NCBI GenBank assembly: GCA_963662155.1
Contig: OY759261.1
Coordinates: 68,961,845 to 69,025,844 of the forward strand
From: Lamellibrachia columna
Lineage: Eukaryota > Annelida > Polychaeta > Sabellida > Siboglinidae
Length of the DNA: 64,000 nt
Direction: 5' to 3'
The position numbers and the translations under genes are program-made. The notes beneath the pieces are model-generated. The model was not told where the DNA came from, searched no databases, and worked only from the letters and a program-made list of their open reading frames with translations. Position 1 is the stretch's first letter. Every line of letters starts with the position of its first letter. Shown here in pieces: positions 27,610-39,489 of the stretch.

Positions 27610-27835
27610 GCTGCCAACTCTTTCACTGTCAAAGTCTCCACTGCCAACTCGTTCACTGTCACAGAATCCACTGTGAACTTGTTCACTGTAAAACAGCCCA
27701 CTGTCAAATGGTTCAATGTCAAAGGTTCCACTGTCAATTCGTCCACTGCCAAATAGTCCACCGTTAACTCGCTCAATATCAAAGGGTTCACTGTCAACTC
27801 GTTCACTGTCAACGGATCCACTGTCAACTTGTATC
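27610..27835. repeat. 30-bp minisatellite, G2 module
   Basis: About seven diverged units of the GTTCACTGTCAA/TCCACTGTCAACTC family. It lies 85 bp 5' of G2 exon 1. Confidence 0.9.
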
Positions 27836-27957
27836 ACTAAATCAGCCTACCAGCTTATGAAGTCGTATACAACTAAGATGTTTATTTTTAATGGAAGTCC
27901 CAGTTAGGCTTTAAAATACGTTTTTAATATTCGTGAGGTGAGTTTTTTTTTTAAATA

Positions 27958-28240
<283 letters not shown>

Positions 28241-28559
28241 CTCATCCTAGACGCTTTGCATCTCAGGCGGCAATTTTTCAGGGTTTTGCCTACTACCCCA
28301 CGGTCGGATCATCACAATTATATATTATTTCTAATTCAACTCGCTCAACAATTCTTTATAGTTATTACGTACAATTGTTCACAACGTCATGTGCCGTGTC
28401 TTCGATTGTCCCACTTTACGTAACACAAAGGCAAGGCGTCGATAGACGTTCCTATGACTGCCAGTATTGCGTCGCAGTTTCGAGAGTTTGATTCCCAGAA
28501 GCCATCACGATATGAACTGGCTGCAACCCTTGCCAAGATTTTGTAAATATTGTTCTATT

Positions 28560-28970
28560 GTCACTTACGAAGTACCAATTTATCTCGTTCTGCGATGGGT
28601 ATTTCTGTAGTAGTAATAATAATAATCACGATGAATAACACGATTGAAAGACGATGATGTAAGTGCGTATGCATCCACAAATACAAATATACAATTATCT
28701 ACCTAACTGTATGAAATCACGACTTCGACGAGCCTGACTTTGATGACACGTGTGTCTGGCTTCACGTCAGTACATCGTCATATAATGTCTTCACAATCGC
28801 ACTTTGCACCGCTGAGGGAAGACAGGCATCAAGGAAGTACTCGGAAGATCTAGATGTTGACGTGTGGTGATTAAGCCTGTTTACTAAGCGACCTTGTTGC
28901 TATAATATGGAATTATCTAATGTACTATTATGACTAAATATACAATATTCAAGTAGCATCCAGCCGACCA
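28560..28970 (-). promoter_or_regulatory. Galaxin module 5' block (G2)
   Basis: This matches the other 5' blocks, including the shared ATATAATGTCTTCACAATCG, CGCACTTTGCACCGCTGA and GGAAGATCTAGATGTTGACG stretches. It is probably an upstream regulatory or noncoding first-exon region. No functional evidence. Confidence 0.4.
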
Positions 28971-29157
28971 CAGATCTATTGTCTTCGCTTGATCACACCT
29001 ACGCTCACAGTTCAGCACATAAATTAACACAGGTTCTCACGTGTTTGCATGTCTACATGATACGGCGTCCCTTATCATATTCGATTCGTTGTACGTCAGT
29101 ATTATATGGTGCGAAGAAAGTTGCTTTAAATTCAGCTAATTCGCCTTTTTTGATCTA

Positions 29158-29286
29158 TCTCTCTCACTCACTCATTACCTCTTTCTCTCTCACGATTACT
29201 CACTCATCCGCTCAATCTCACTCTCACAATCAATTAATCAAGATCTCTCTCTCTCTCTCTCTCACTCTCTCTCTCTCTCTCTCTCT

Positions 29287-29354
<68 letters not shown>

Positions 29355-29906
29355 CTCTCTCTCTCTCTCTCTCTATTCCTCATTCCCCCTCCCACCCCCC
29401 CCCCCTCTCGCTATCCCGCTCCCCCCCTCTCTCTCAATCTCTCCGCCGTCCGTCCCTGCCTCCCTATCTCTCTCTCTATCTCTCTCTCACACTCTCCCTC
29501 CCTTCCCCCCTCCCTCCCCCCTCCATATCTCTCTATCTCACCTCTCTCTCTCCATCCTCCCTCCCTCCCCCCTCTCTCTCTATCTATCTCATCTCTCTCT
29601 CAATCTATTCCTCCCTTCCTCCCACCACCCTCCTCTCTCACCCCTCTCCCTCTCCTTTCTCTCTCTCTCGCTCTCTGTCTCTCTGTCTCTCAATCTCTCC
29701 CTCCCTCCCTCCCTCCCACCACACTCCCACCACCCTCCTCTCTCTATCTCTCGTTCTCTCACCCCTCTCTCTCTCTCCATTCTCTCTCTCTCTCTCTCGC
29801 TCTCTGTCTCTCTGTCTCTCAATCTCTCCCTCCCACCCACCACCCTCCTCTCTCTATCCCTCGTTCTCTCACCCCTCTCTGTCTCTCTCTCTCTCTCTCT
29901 CTCCAG

Positions 29907-29989
<83 letters not shown>

Positions 29990-30010
29990 ATCCCTCCCTC
30001 CCTCCCTCCT
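29158..30010. repeat. (CT)n/(CA)n/(CCCT)n low-complexity region
   Basis: A polypyrimidine stretch of some 850 bp, with (CA)n at about 29293-29350. There is internal higher-order repetition of a segment of about 115-130 bp (CTCGCTCTCTGTCTCTCTGT then CCCACCACCCTCCTCTCTCT) near 29665 and 29795. Apparent Ser/Leu-rich frames are artefacts. Confidence 0.95.
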
Positions 30011-30099
30011 TTCGTTCCTCCCTGAAACATAGTCATAATAAAATTCTAACGAGTAGAGAACTGCAGTGTTCGTCTGGGCTAAAATGCAGTCAGAAAGAA

Positions 30100-31165
30100 A
30101 TGAGTTTTTGGGCGACATTTGAAATTGGCTGGCAAGAGTGTCTTAATGTGGAATGGTAACGTGTTCAGTTCAGGACGCCGCAACCACCATTACAAACGAG
30201 CCGTTCCCAGCCTTGGCATGAGTGCGCGTCACTTCCAACTTGATGCTGCTACCAGAGCGCAGTGTTCGTACCGGTTGGTACGGGTTACGAGTTCACATAA
30301 ATACAGGGGACCTTCGTCATGCATGGCTGCGTATGTGAACTCTCAAACTTTGAAGTCGATTCTGCTTCCAACGGATCGTCAATGAATTTCCCACAACAGA
30401 GACACTGTCGCTCCAAGGACGACGTAAAATCAGTCTAGGATCCCACGTGTGCATTCGCCGCAGACGCGCATTTTTGCCTACATACATGTCGTATATGAGC
30501 GAATTGCAGTAGTTAAGCCGGGATATTATGATGGCATTGAGTACAGGTTCCTTTGTCGTTTTAGGCAGAAAACTGCTGATATGATTACAAAGGCGGAGGA
30601 GGAATGCGCATGCACTGACGGTTTGTCGATGAACACGATAGGTGCCAGGCGATGAACACACAAGGTGCCATTTGATGAATATACTAGGTGCCTGTCGATG
30701 AACACACTAGGTTCCTATCGATGAACACACTATGTGCGTATCGATGAACACACCGATATTTCGACAACGTGTACAGGCGTAGACTTGGGTTCCAATGGAC
30801 GATAATCTGTGCCATTCATTATTTTATATATAATAAGTTCGCATATAGTCGAAAGTTTTGCCAAAAAAGCCGTAGTGCAAACGCTATCGTCGAATTAAGA
30901 TGCTGTTTCTGAATGTGTCGAAGGCCGCGGTAAAATCAACAAGAACCAGTGTTGTTCCTTCTTCATTGTCCTTAGCTGTTTTTATGGCACTTGTAACGTA
31001 CAGTAGCTCTTGTAACGTACAGTAGCTCGGCTTCAGTAAAAAAATTCTCGATACGCCGACTGAAAGTAGTCAACCAATCTTTGATCGGAAAAATGCATAG
31101 TTATCCTAAGCGCGATTACTTTCTCGATTACCTTTGATAATGGCCCAACCACTCACGGAAATAGA
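30100..31165 (-). pseudogene. L2-like reverse transcriptase relic split by a 23-bp satellite
   Basis: Minus strand, from 31165 downward: DQRLVDYFQSAYR, then ATTLVLVDFTAAFDT-like codons (LVLVDFTAAFDT near 30940), which match QSAYR...LVLLDLSAAFDT of L2/CR1-group LINEs. The C-terminal part at 30660-30320 reads VHRQTVSACAFLLRLCNHIS, FLPKTTKEP and SRLNYCNSLIY. The middle of the enzyme is missing. In its place is a 23-bp minisatellite at 30618-30765. Many stops. Confidence 0.65.
30618..30765. repeat. 23-bp minisatellite, six units
   Basis: GATGAACAC recurs at 30628, 30651, 30674, 30697, 30720 and 30743, exactly 23 bp apart. The unit is drawn from the reverse transcriptase relic (GGTTTGTCGATGAACAC). 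Confidence 0.93.
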
Positions 31166-32221
31166 TAACCTACCACACGTAATTTTAACTGTGCTGTGCC
31201 AAGATGAAAATTCTCATTGCTGTAGTTTCTAAATACCAAATGAAACTTACACAACATGCATTTCACAGATATCTTATTGACATTCGCCGTGTTCGACACT
31301 TGGCTATTGGCGTCTAGTATGGCGTCTATCATTGGCGTATATGCATGAAACTTGGCTATTTTCATATTCACCACTAGGGTGCGCCACTGCCGAGCCAGGA
31401 AGGTGTTAGCCTAGGAAAATCTTGGTAACTTGAAACCGATCATTGTATTATTTCCGGGGTTTATGGTACACAAATAGTGCATATAGTTTTGAGATGCTAC
31501 CCACTCTCGGGAATTATTGTATTGGTTGATTGAATCGGTCCGGAAACTTGTCATAAGTGGCCCGCCAAACGTTTTCCAGGTCATGATAATGTTTCAAAAA
31601 TATTGTGTGTTGTCAGTAAATATAATGTACCCTCATTATCAGTACTGGTATCACACGTAGGAGGCGCTAGCCAAATTGGTTGCACCCGAACACGGCATAG
31701 TTCACTCCTAGCGGAGTTTTGATGAATCAACCGTTAATGACGGTGATACTTCTTCCACACGAAGTAGCACTATAGTATTATTATACTGTAGCTGGTCACA
31801 TGTGTCGTTTCTTACTGATTACGCGTTTTCAATACGGATTTTTTTAAGAACACGACCGTGTCCCTGATTAATATTCAGGTTTGTTTGTATATATTTTCTT
31901 GGTTTCGTCATAAAACACAAAATCGAATGACGTCTTCACTCATAGCGGTCGACGCACAAATATACTTGATACGTGCATGGAAAATTAGAAATATATAATT
32001 GACACATATCTATCAAAGCAGCAATTTGGGGTGAGGAAGAACAGGATGATAGTAGAAAAGGCAATGGAAAAGGCAAACGCGCACTAGATCACACTGTATT
32101 TCAATTTTGAGGAGTGATTTCAAGGATGCATTTATTGATGTGGATCCCTACATTACATCACTGATTGAAGCTGTGTATGAGAATGTTGAATATGCAGTTA
32201 TTATCAATGGTCAACTGACAG

Positions 32222-32470
32222 AATAGTTCAAAGTGGAAATAGGAGTGACACAGGGCTATTTACTCTCGCCTACCCTGTTCAGTTTGTTCCTGAGGTTCGT
32301 CATGACAGACACGAAGAGCTTATACAAGGATTTCAAGTTAGATACACATCTCAGCTTTGACGTCATATATGCACATGCCACAACACTTATGTCCACCGTG
32401 TTCGAGAAGCCACAACTCTCCACTGAAGAACTTGCTTTAACAATGGGACACGAAAATCAACTTATATAAC
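32222..32470 (+). pseudogene. Reverse transcriptase relic (block copy 2)
   Basis: The frame reads VEIGVTQGYLLSPTLFSLFL, then THLSFDVIYAHATTLMSTVF and KPQLSTEELALTMGHENQL. The ...QG.LLSPTLF motif is recognisable. The catalytic YADDTTLMS has become YAHATTLMS. Best preserved of the three copies but inactive. Confidence 0.6.
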
Positions 32471-32584
32471 TGTGGCGCAGCCCCTCTGTTCGGACCTATG
32501 GCGCCCTTGGTTACTCGGAAAAGAAGGAAAACAGCAGGGTCGCTATAAAATCCATAGTAATAGACATAGTGCACAAGCGGAAAC

Positions 32585-32690
32585 GTCCTGGCGAACAAAG
32601 TTAGAACGATCAAAGTCCTGGCGAACGAAGCTCGAACGATCAGAGTCCTGGCGAATAAAGCTAGAACGATGACGGTCCAGGCTAACACTA
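32585..32690. repeat. 30-bp minisatellite, about 3.5 units
   Basis: Units of GAGTCCTGGCGAACAAAGCT plus AGAACGATCA. The same satellite at 50675-50812 has about 4.5 units. The equivalent part of copy 1 lacks it. Confidence 0.9.
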
Positions 32691-33469
32691 GCCCAAGTAC
32701 ACATTCCCTCGCCAGATATATTTTATATGATGTTGCACGTAATAGTAGACCAGCTAAACATGGAAAAGTCCTTCAGACTTTGTTAACGGCGGGCATCCAT
32801 GCTGCATTAGTCATTCACAACATGAAAACAAAATTGGGTGGACATCATCGTCAATTTTGGATTTTAAGATTATTTTGAAGGACACACCGGGGTAAAAATG
32901 CTGATTTTAAAAATAAATATTTGTATAAAACTAATGTTTCTTTTGTAATTTGCAGGTGTATTGTCTGTGTTGCTAGGTGTTGAACTTTGAATTTACACAT
33001 GAGTATATGGAAAATTTAAAGAGCGATTTTCTTGAAATGTGTTTGTTGTGTATGTCAAAGTTGTTTGCGCACCCATTATATGTGGCTTAGATTGCCGACG
33101 TACCCATGGGGATGGTTAGTACATTTTTTATTTTTCGAAATTCATCTGGGGTACCCGCTGGTGAGGATATTTGGGTCACAATTCCAAAAGGACTGTAGAG
33201 GAAATTGCAACGTTGGAATTTAAATGTTGTCCATATAATCGGAAAAATAATAATGCCACCTATAAATATGTCGCTGGATGTATTCAGCAACTTTGAATAA
33301 CGTTCATGTTATTACAATTTGTCTGTACCCAAAAGAGGTGTTATAGAGAGTGCAAGAGTGCGCCCGATCAAAAGCATGCTGTGTGCATTGCAAAGTGATT
33401 GATGATAACTTGCGTTGGGTGCGAACAAGGTCATGATGAAGAAGAGGAAACATCTACCAGAACGATACG

Positions 33470-33740
33470 ACCCGGTAACAGGAGGCGGATTCTCTGATAC
33501 TACAGATTGGAAGTCAGCAAGGCGAGGCAATGTCAGGCTTCAAGGAAACCCCGAAGAGGCTGACACTAGGCTCATTCCCCATTCACGTGACCAGTCAACG
33601 GAAGATACGAAAGAGTGTTGGTCATCTGCAGATACACATTTACCATGCTACTTCTGGAGTGCTTCATTCCAACAAAAGCTGGATCGGCAAAGAAACGGGC
33701 ATGTTACCCAATACATGCAGTATATGAGACATATAACCTG
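33470..33740 (+). pseudogene. Relic of the uncharacterised EADTR protein family
   Basis: The plus strand reads GGGFSDTTDWKSARRGNVRL then NPEEADTRLIPHSRD. This recalls the EEADTRLILHA motif of an uncharacterised metazoan family whose other segments are in block copies 1 and 3. Stops follow after about 33740. No function is assigned. Confidence 0.45.
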
Positions 33741-34640
33741 AGAGGGATAACCTGAGAGCTCAGCTCCCAGGCACTAACAAACTTTAGAGGCCATGGGAAG
33801 AAGTCGTGCTGGAAAACATTCCAGAACCAACCAGTCAATGTCAAGGGAATTGGTCGAGACGGAGAACTTGCTCCGATTAAACAGTTTGTGTGTCCTATAA
33901 GTGGCACATCTAAACATCGAACTATCGACAGTGTCAAGCTCCACCTCTTTGTTGAGGTCTGGCTCTGTAGATGTCACACCCAACAATTGATGCCCTGGAA
34001 CTTCACACTGCACACGCCAACCAACAGGCAAATATCTGGATGCAGGCAGGAACATAATATTATAGATGTGACATCTCCATTCGAAACCTCGATCTGGACG
34101 AAAGATTCAGGTAGCCTTAGCCAATCTTAAGGGCACTTACTCCTGCTGATTTGACACGATCGACGGCTGCAACCCAGCTGGCTAATAGGCTCATAATCAG
34201 ATATACAGACAAATAATATTATATTATAAACATATATATTAAAACATATATTTGTGAGTCATATAAAAGTATACGTGTTAATTATAGAGGTTGGGTACGT
34301 CTACGCGAAAATAAATGTAATTTTGTTGGACAGATGAAGTGAATGTGGTCTAAATGCATACTCAATCAAAAAATACCAATGTTTGCCTTTGTGAACTTGG
34401 ACATTACCTTCAGATACAAACTTAAGGGTGGCAAACACCCACACATTTTTCAACCTATGAATGATTGATCTAGCATGAAGTCCTGCTATTAACACGCAAT
34501 GCCGTCAATTCCCATGTTGGTGACCCACTATAAAGAATGCACCTTGTAGTCATTTAGCTTATTTGCTTCAGTACATCATAACATACTTTAAGCAACGGAT
34601 TTTGGATAGACATTCAGTAAAACGATATATTAGACACTGA

Positions 34641-35150
34641 ACGTACACTGCATTTAAATCCCGGTCTTTTTGTTTTGCTGTTTAAATATGTTAATGTTAG
34701 GACAGTGACAGTTTCCGTTTGCCCTACAACATTTATTGTTTTGCAGCTGTTTTATGTGGACCTTTCGAACACTGGCACAACCTGCAGGGGTTGCACAGTG
34801 CTCATGAGATAAGAATGCCTGGGTAAACGGTGTGTGTTTACTTGAACGTGCGCCTTACACGGATTTCCGTTGATTTCCTTTAAAGAGGAGACGCACGGAT
34901 AAACGTGACGCAACATTTGTACTCGAAGATGTCGACAGATGTCAGATACGTCCAATTCCACAAATGAATCACCGCCAGTTCGTGCACTAAATCGTAACAA
35001 CATTTAGTGGTGTCATAAAAATATGAAAAATACATTAATGTTATTAATAGATTATTAATGCATTGCCAGTATAGTGCATGGCGTACTTAGTCTCACTATA
35101 TTTAAAATACCAATGTGTGTCCTAATAACCAATGCAGTTAAGACCTTAGC
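34641..35150. other. No recognised feature
   Basis: I found no gene, satellite or known element. A minus-strand frame of 83 codons at 34752-35003 has no family resemblance that I can see. Confidence 0.4.
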
Positions 35151-35154
35151 ACTT

Positions 35155-35778
35155 AACTAATTTGTCTAGATCGTTTTGTAAATGTTGTTTATCACCATCT
35201 GTGTTAACCTTTCTAAGATGTTTGTGTCATCCGCAAATTTCAGTACGTTGCTTGTTATACTGTCGTCCAAGTCATTAATATATATTAAGAATAATAAAGG
35301 TCCTTATACTGATTCTTGTGATACGCCATTCAAAACTGATTTCCAGTTTGAAACCTCCCCATCTACTACAACATGCTTCTGTCAGTCAGCCATTGTGCTA
35401 TCCAGTAGATTATGCCATCCCCGATGCCATGGGCTTTTAAGTTAATCAGTAATCTTTGATGTGGCACTTTGTCAAAAGTTTTCCGAAAATCTAAGTAGGT
35501 AATATCTACTGGCGATCCCACGTCTATCCACTTAGTGATTTCTTCCAAGAAACATAACATATTTGTTAAGCATGACCTCGCTTTTAAGAATCCGTGTTGG
35601 GATGAATTTAATAATTTATGCCTAACAAGGAAGTCTACCATATGGTCTTTACTTAACCTTTCTAATGACATACAAATCACTAACGTTAAACTAACTGGTC
35701 TGTAATTCCATGATTTATCCACTCCAGGTGTTTTATTATCCTTCATTGACTTAATTGTCTTAGCTACCATTTCTGGAG
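35155..35778 (-). mobile_element. CR1-like internal fragment
   Basis: The minus strand shows NYRPVSLTLVICMSLERLSK, NSSQHGFLKARSCLTNMLCF and TYLDFRKTFDKVPHQRLL. This is reverse transcriptase sequence close to the copy at 22766-25129, with a small deletion after KTPGVD. It ends directly in (TTG)n at 35779. Confidence 0.85.
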
Positions 35779-36065
<287 letters not shown>

Positions 36066-36326
36066 ATGACGGTAGTAATGTAATTTTATATCAAATTTAA
36101 TATTATATTTTATACATGAAATGAAACCGAATAACTGCAAATTGATGAATACATTTAAAGATTGTTTTCATTTTACAGACTAAACCAAAAGAACATAATT
36201 ATGTATGCCGGCATGAATGTGTTCCTATCCTCAATAATAACATTTCATAGCATGAAATCCAAAAGTATTTTCTTGCAACTATCAGACATTTCATGAACTG
36301 TCATGTGTAGACGTAACAGTACTTAC

Positions 36327-36397
36327 GACTTCGGGTATAGTTTGTTTCCGCAGTAAGTCCTGGTTGAGAGGGTGTAGCTGACAGTCCCGCAGCAACT
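36327..36397 (-). pseudogene. Isolated galaxin exon 3 relic
   Basis: The 71-bp segment equals exon 3 (GTTGCTGCGGGACTGTCAGC...) and keeps the GTAAGT donor. One CC pair has become YC (ACT TAC TGC). The acceptor AG is lost (AA) because the upstream sequence switches to 3'-flank DNA. It is the remnant of an eighth module between G2 and G3, followed by diverged intron 3 sequence (36066-36326). Confidence 0.85.
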
Positions 36398-37252
36398 TTA
36401 CTTTACCCATGTGGTGGAAGACTAACACAGAAACGTCTGCTTTCGCCTTGTTGGTGTGTTGCGACTTACGACAACTGTCTGCAGGACAAACTATATTTAT
36501 CGGGTTCAGTTAAAATAATAATAAAACAAATAATGTTTTATTACTAATTATTTAAAAAAAACATGAAAAAATAACGTTACTGTTGTTTACTTTATTTTCA
36601 CGTGGACATTATTTCAGTCCCAATTTACGAAGTAGTGCAGTCAGTTGACACATGTCAGCTGAAAACGGATATGTGTTCTTTGTCACCAAAGTAGAACGAA
36701 CTACTATTACACGAACTTCAATGCAACGTTTATTTCCATTAAATTCAAATAAATCAGATAAAACATGATTAAAATAATATGTTCACTAAGGCAATTCCTG
36801 CAGTGTACGATTGATACTAGCTAAGGAATTTACTTTATATAATACTTATTTGCCAGATCCAGTCACAATATACATGGCATTATTTTATTACTAATGATTG
36901 GGTTGATGTTTTTAATTGGTAACATCATTAAAATGCAGTATGTTAACGACAAACTAGTAACGTAATTTCGGGAACTGTTGCCAGAGATAGGCTTATATGG
37001 AGCTCAGAAACCCCCACAAATTCCACTTACCATTTGTTTACATAAATAGTAAGACGCAATTTCAGCTGATTGGCATCAACTGCATTGTTAAGTGATATTA
37101 TATGACTGTCTGTGGGTATCATGTATTATACAAAATGTTAGTTCAATCAAATGTAGTGTAACATTTTGCCAGCATCACTGATCGTTTTCGACTATCCAAG
37201 TAATTATTACGTCATTGCGCATGTTGCGTCATTCCTGCTTGTAGCAGACAGT
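36398..37252 (-). other. G3 3' flank with candidate poly(A) signal
   Basis: Conserved 3' flank as in G1, G4 and G6. A minus-strand AATAAA lies at 36729-36734. It shares GGGGGTTTCTGAGCTCCATA (minus strand, near 37010) with the others. No coding. Confidence 0.55.
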
Positions 37253-37469
37253 TCAGTAGCGCCGACACAGCTTCTGTCCGCAGCATCCCTCCCGCTGCGT
37301 CCTCTTGCGATGGAGAGTTCCTTTGCAGCAGATGAACTGACGAAGGTTGTATGCCTTGCGGTAGCAGCACCTCGTGTCGGCGGTGTAGCGGTGCAGCACT
37401 CCGTGACAGCAGATCGACTCGCTGTGCCTGAACATCTCATTGCCGCAGCACGCCATGCCGAAGGAGTAT
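37253..37469 (-). CDS. G3 exon 4 (five CC repeats and stop)
   Basis: 217 nt after acceptor TTCTTTGTAG. It begins YSFGMACCGNEMFRHSESIC and ends CRRY-stop. It belongs to the EMFRHSE subtype shared with G4. Confidence 0.9.
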
Positions 37470-39392
37470 CTACAAAGAACGGACGTCGTACGCATCACAC
37501 ACAGGCATGGTGGTGGTGGTAGTGGTGGTGGTGGTGGTGGTGGTGGTGGTGGTGGTGGTGGTGGTGGTGGTGGTGGTGGTGGTGGTGGTGGTGGTGGTGG
37601 TGGTGGTGGTGGTGGTGGTGGTGGTGGTGGTGGTGGTGGTGGTGGTGGTGGTGGTGGTGGTGGTGGTGGTGGTGGTGGTGGTGGTGGTGGTGGTGGTGGT
37701 GGTGGTGGTGGTGGTGGTGGTGGTGGTGGTGGTGGTGGTGGTGGTGGTGGTGGTGGTGGCGGTGGCGGTGGTGGCGGGGGCGGGGGCGGCGGCGGCGGCG
37801 GCGGCGGCGGCTGCGGCGGCGGCGGCGGCGGCGGCGGTGGTGGTGTAGGTGTTGTTGTTATTTTTGCCGCTGCTGCCCTGATATTGATGATGTTGGTGAT
37901 GATGATGATGATGATGCTACTACAACTGTTGTTATTACTGAAACATTTGTTCATTGTGGTCGACCTTAACACATGGCAAAGTAATCAGGGAAATCGATGG
38001 ATTCATACATTGTGTTCCATCTTTCATACAGACTAATCCAAGAGAACACAGGTACACCGGGACTGTGCCAACTAACGCTACTCCTGTTCTCAACAACACT
38101 CGCTACACTGCACGACACTCCGAAACAATTAATTGATCTACTTGCAGGTAATGTTACCAATAGTCGCGTACAGAATTAAGCAAGAGACGATCCCAATACG
38201 TCTTTGTACTTACGACTTCTGGTATAGTTTGGTTCCGCAGCAGCTCTGCAAGGAACACGCGAGATGGTTGTTGTTATTATTATCAATATATCAGAAGACG
38301 AAAGAAGAAATACACGGAAATAGTGACGGCAGCAGTAGTGGTGTGATGTTAGTCATGACCATAACGTTAATGGTGATATAAAATCCAATGTTTTCGCTCA
38401 ACGTACTGTGAGTGACAGTAACTTTTAAATATGCTACAAAACGTCCTAGTTTATTCTAAGATACTACGTTTTCTTAGATATGTATACAGCTAGTTTATAA
38501 AACATTACGATACTTATCTACGATATATTTCCTTTATTTCGCTCCAACACATTCAACAGGATTCGCCCGAAGAGATGTCCCGGAAAAACCCGTGAAATAA
38601 TTATGGTAGTGACAGTGACAATTACATAACGAAGACGACAATGATAATGTCACCGACATACCGTCGTGGTCACAGACGACCTTGCATTCACGACGCCGTC
38701 ACAACAAATCTCGCTCCTGGTGTCATATGTCGTATTACCACAGCACTTCCAACTCCCGGAGGGGGCGTGACGGATCTGTCCCGGCTCACTCTTGTCAGGG
38801 ACACAGCACATCTCCCGCGGGGGGTAGTACACCTTGCCACTGCAGCAGGTGAAGTGTTCCACGCCACACGATGGTCGACCGCTTAAGTTGACCGAATCTA
38901 CAGACACAGGTAGTCGCATCGCAGTGAGGACGGGGTATTCTCGCTAGGTGGCGTGGAAGTTTATTGTTACTTCGATATGATTATATTTTTATGATTATGC
39001 ACGATTGCATACGCACGCACGTTTTTCGCAAGTCTCATTTCAAATTCATTTTGGGAAAAATCATACCTACCTAGTATCCACAGCAACATGCTAGCTCAAT
39101 TGTGCAACTTTTGTTCGTAGCTTTTGTGAAACCACCAGACAAATTATTAAATTGCTTAATGTTTGGTCAAACATTAGTTGAAGTGAAAATGGAAACGCTG
39201 AAAATGTTTTACTCATTTGGAATAATTGAACCGGATGTCTGCCATCGGCTCTTCATATTGACGCAAGACGTGTTGAACAATGTATCTGTATTATGCGAAA
39301 AGGTGCCACTTACGGAATTTCGACAGTCGGAGGCCGGCTGCGTCATTTCCTTGCGCGCAAATCATGACCAAAGCAACCAACACGAGCATCAT
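37253..39392 (-). CDS. G3, intact secreted galaxin-like di-cysteine protein (187 aa, four exons)
   Basis: Exons on the minus strand are 39392-39314, 38897-38662, 38245-38214 and 37469-37253. All introns are GT/AG with phases 1, 0 and 2, and the joined length is 564 nt, ending in TGA. Residues 1-17 (MMLVLVALVMICAQGND) look like a signal peptide. The rest carries ten CC pairs: four in exon 2 (FTCCSG, MCCVPD, KCCGNT, ICCDG), one in exon 3 and five in exon 4, ending CCGQKLCRRY. Galaxins are secreted proteins first found in coral skeletal matrix, and a squid homologue takes part in bacterial symbiosis, so an extracellular role is likely. Exon 3 is 39 nt shorter than in G1, G2 and G6 and lacks one CC repeat, in frame. 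Two ATGs in tandem begin the frame; the first is chosen. Expression is not shown by the sequence. Confidence 0.87.
37506..37850. repeat. (TGG)n/(CGG)n triplet tract in G3 intron 3
   Basis: Pure GGT for about 250 bp, then GGC/GCG triplets to about 37840. It lies 40 bp upstream of the exon 4 acceptor. On the transcript it reads (ACC)n. Confidence 0.98.
38214..38245 (-). CDS. G3 exon 3 (shortened, one CC repeat)
   Basis: 32 nt encoding SCCGTKLYQK, with acceptor CTTGCAG and donor GTAAGT. The family norm is 71 nt. Confidence 0.87.
38662..38897 (-). CDS. G3 exon 2 (four CC repeats)
   Basis: 236 nt. The acceptor CTGTGTCTGTAG precedes it and the donor ACG|GTATGT follows. It contains SCGVEHFTCC, KVYYPPREMCC and DTRSEICCDG. 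Confidence 0.9.
39314..39392 (-). CDS. G3 exon 1 (signal peptide)
   Basis: 79 nt, ending TTCC|GTAAGT in phase 1. The joined codon with exon 2 is CAT. The CCACCAG before AATGATG could itself be a splice acceptor from a noncoding upstream exon. Confidence 0.85.
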
Positions 39393-39489
39393 TCTGGTGG
39401 TCAGCGGTAGTTATTGGTCAGTGCTAGAAATGGACGTCGACGGTGATTAATCATAAAGCTACAATACAATCATACAGTGACTGGACACT

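Larger units (their letters stand above)
31210..34640. other. Triplicated block, copy 2
   Basis: The most continuous copy of the block. Its 5' part (31210-31620) aligns with 48830-49215. The 31790-33400 part aligns with 1-1230 and 49950-51270. The 34500-34640 end aligns with 52250-52350. It holds a reverse transcriptase relic, a 30-bp minisatellite and an EADTR-family relic. No intact gene. Confidence 0.7.

Noticed and set aside
28979..30025. 348-codon Ser/Leu-rich protein
   Set aside because: It is (CT)n/(CCCT)n low-complexity DNA. No domain or codon bias is seen.
37440..38036. 198-codon poly-glycine or poly-valine frame
   Set aside because: It is the (GGT)n tract in G3 intron 3. The galaxin exons run on the other strand.
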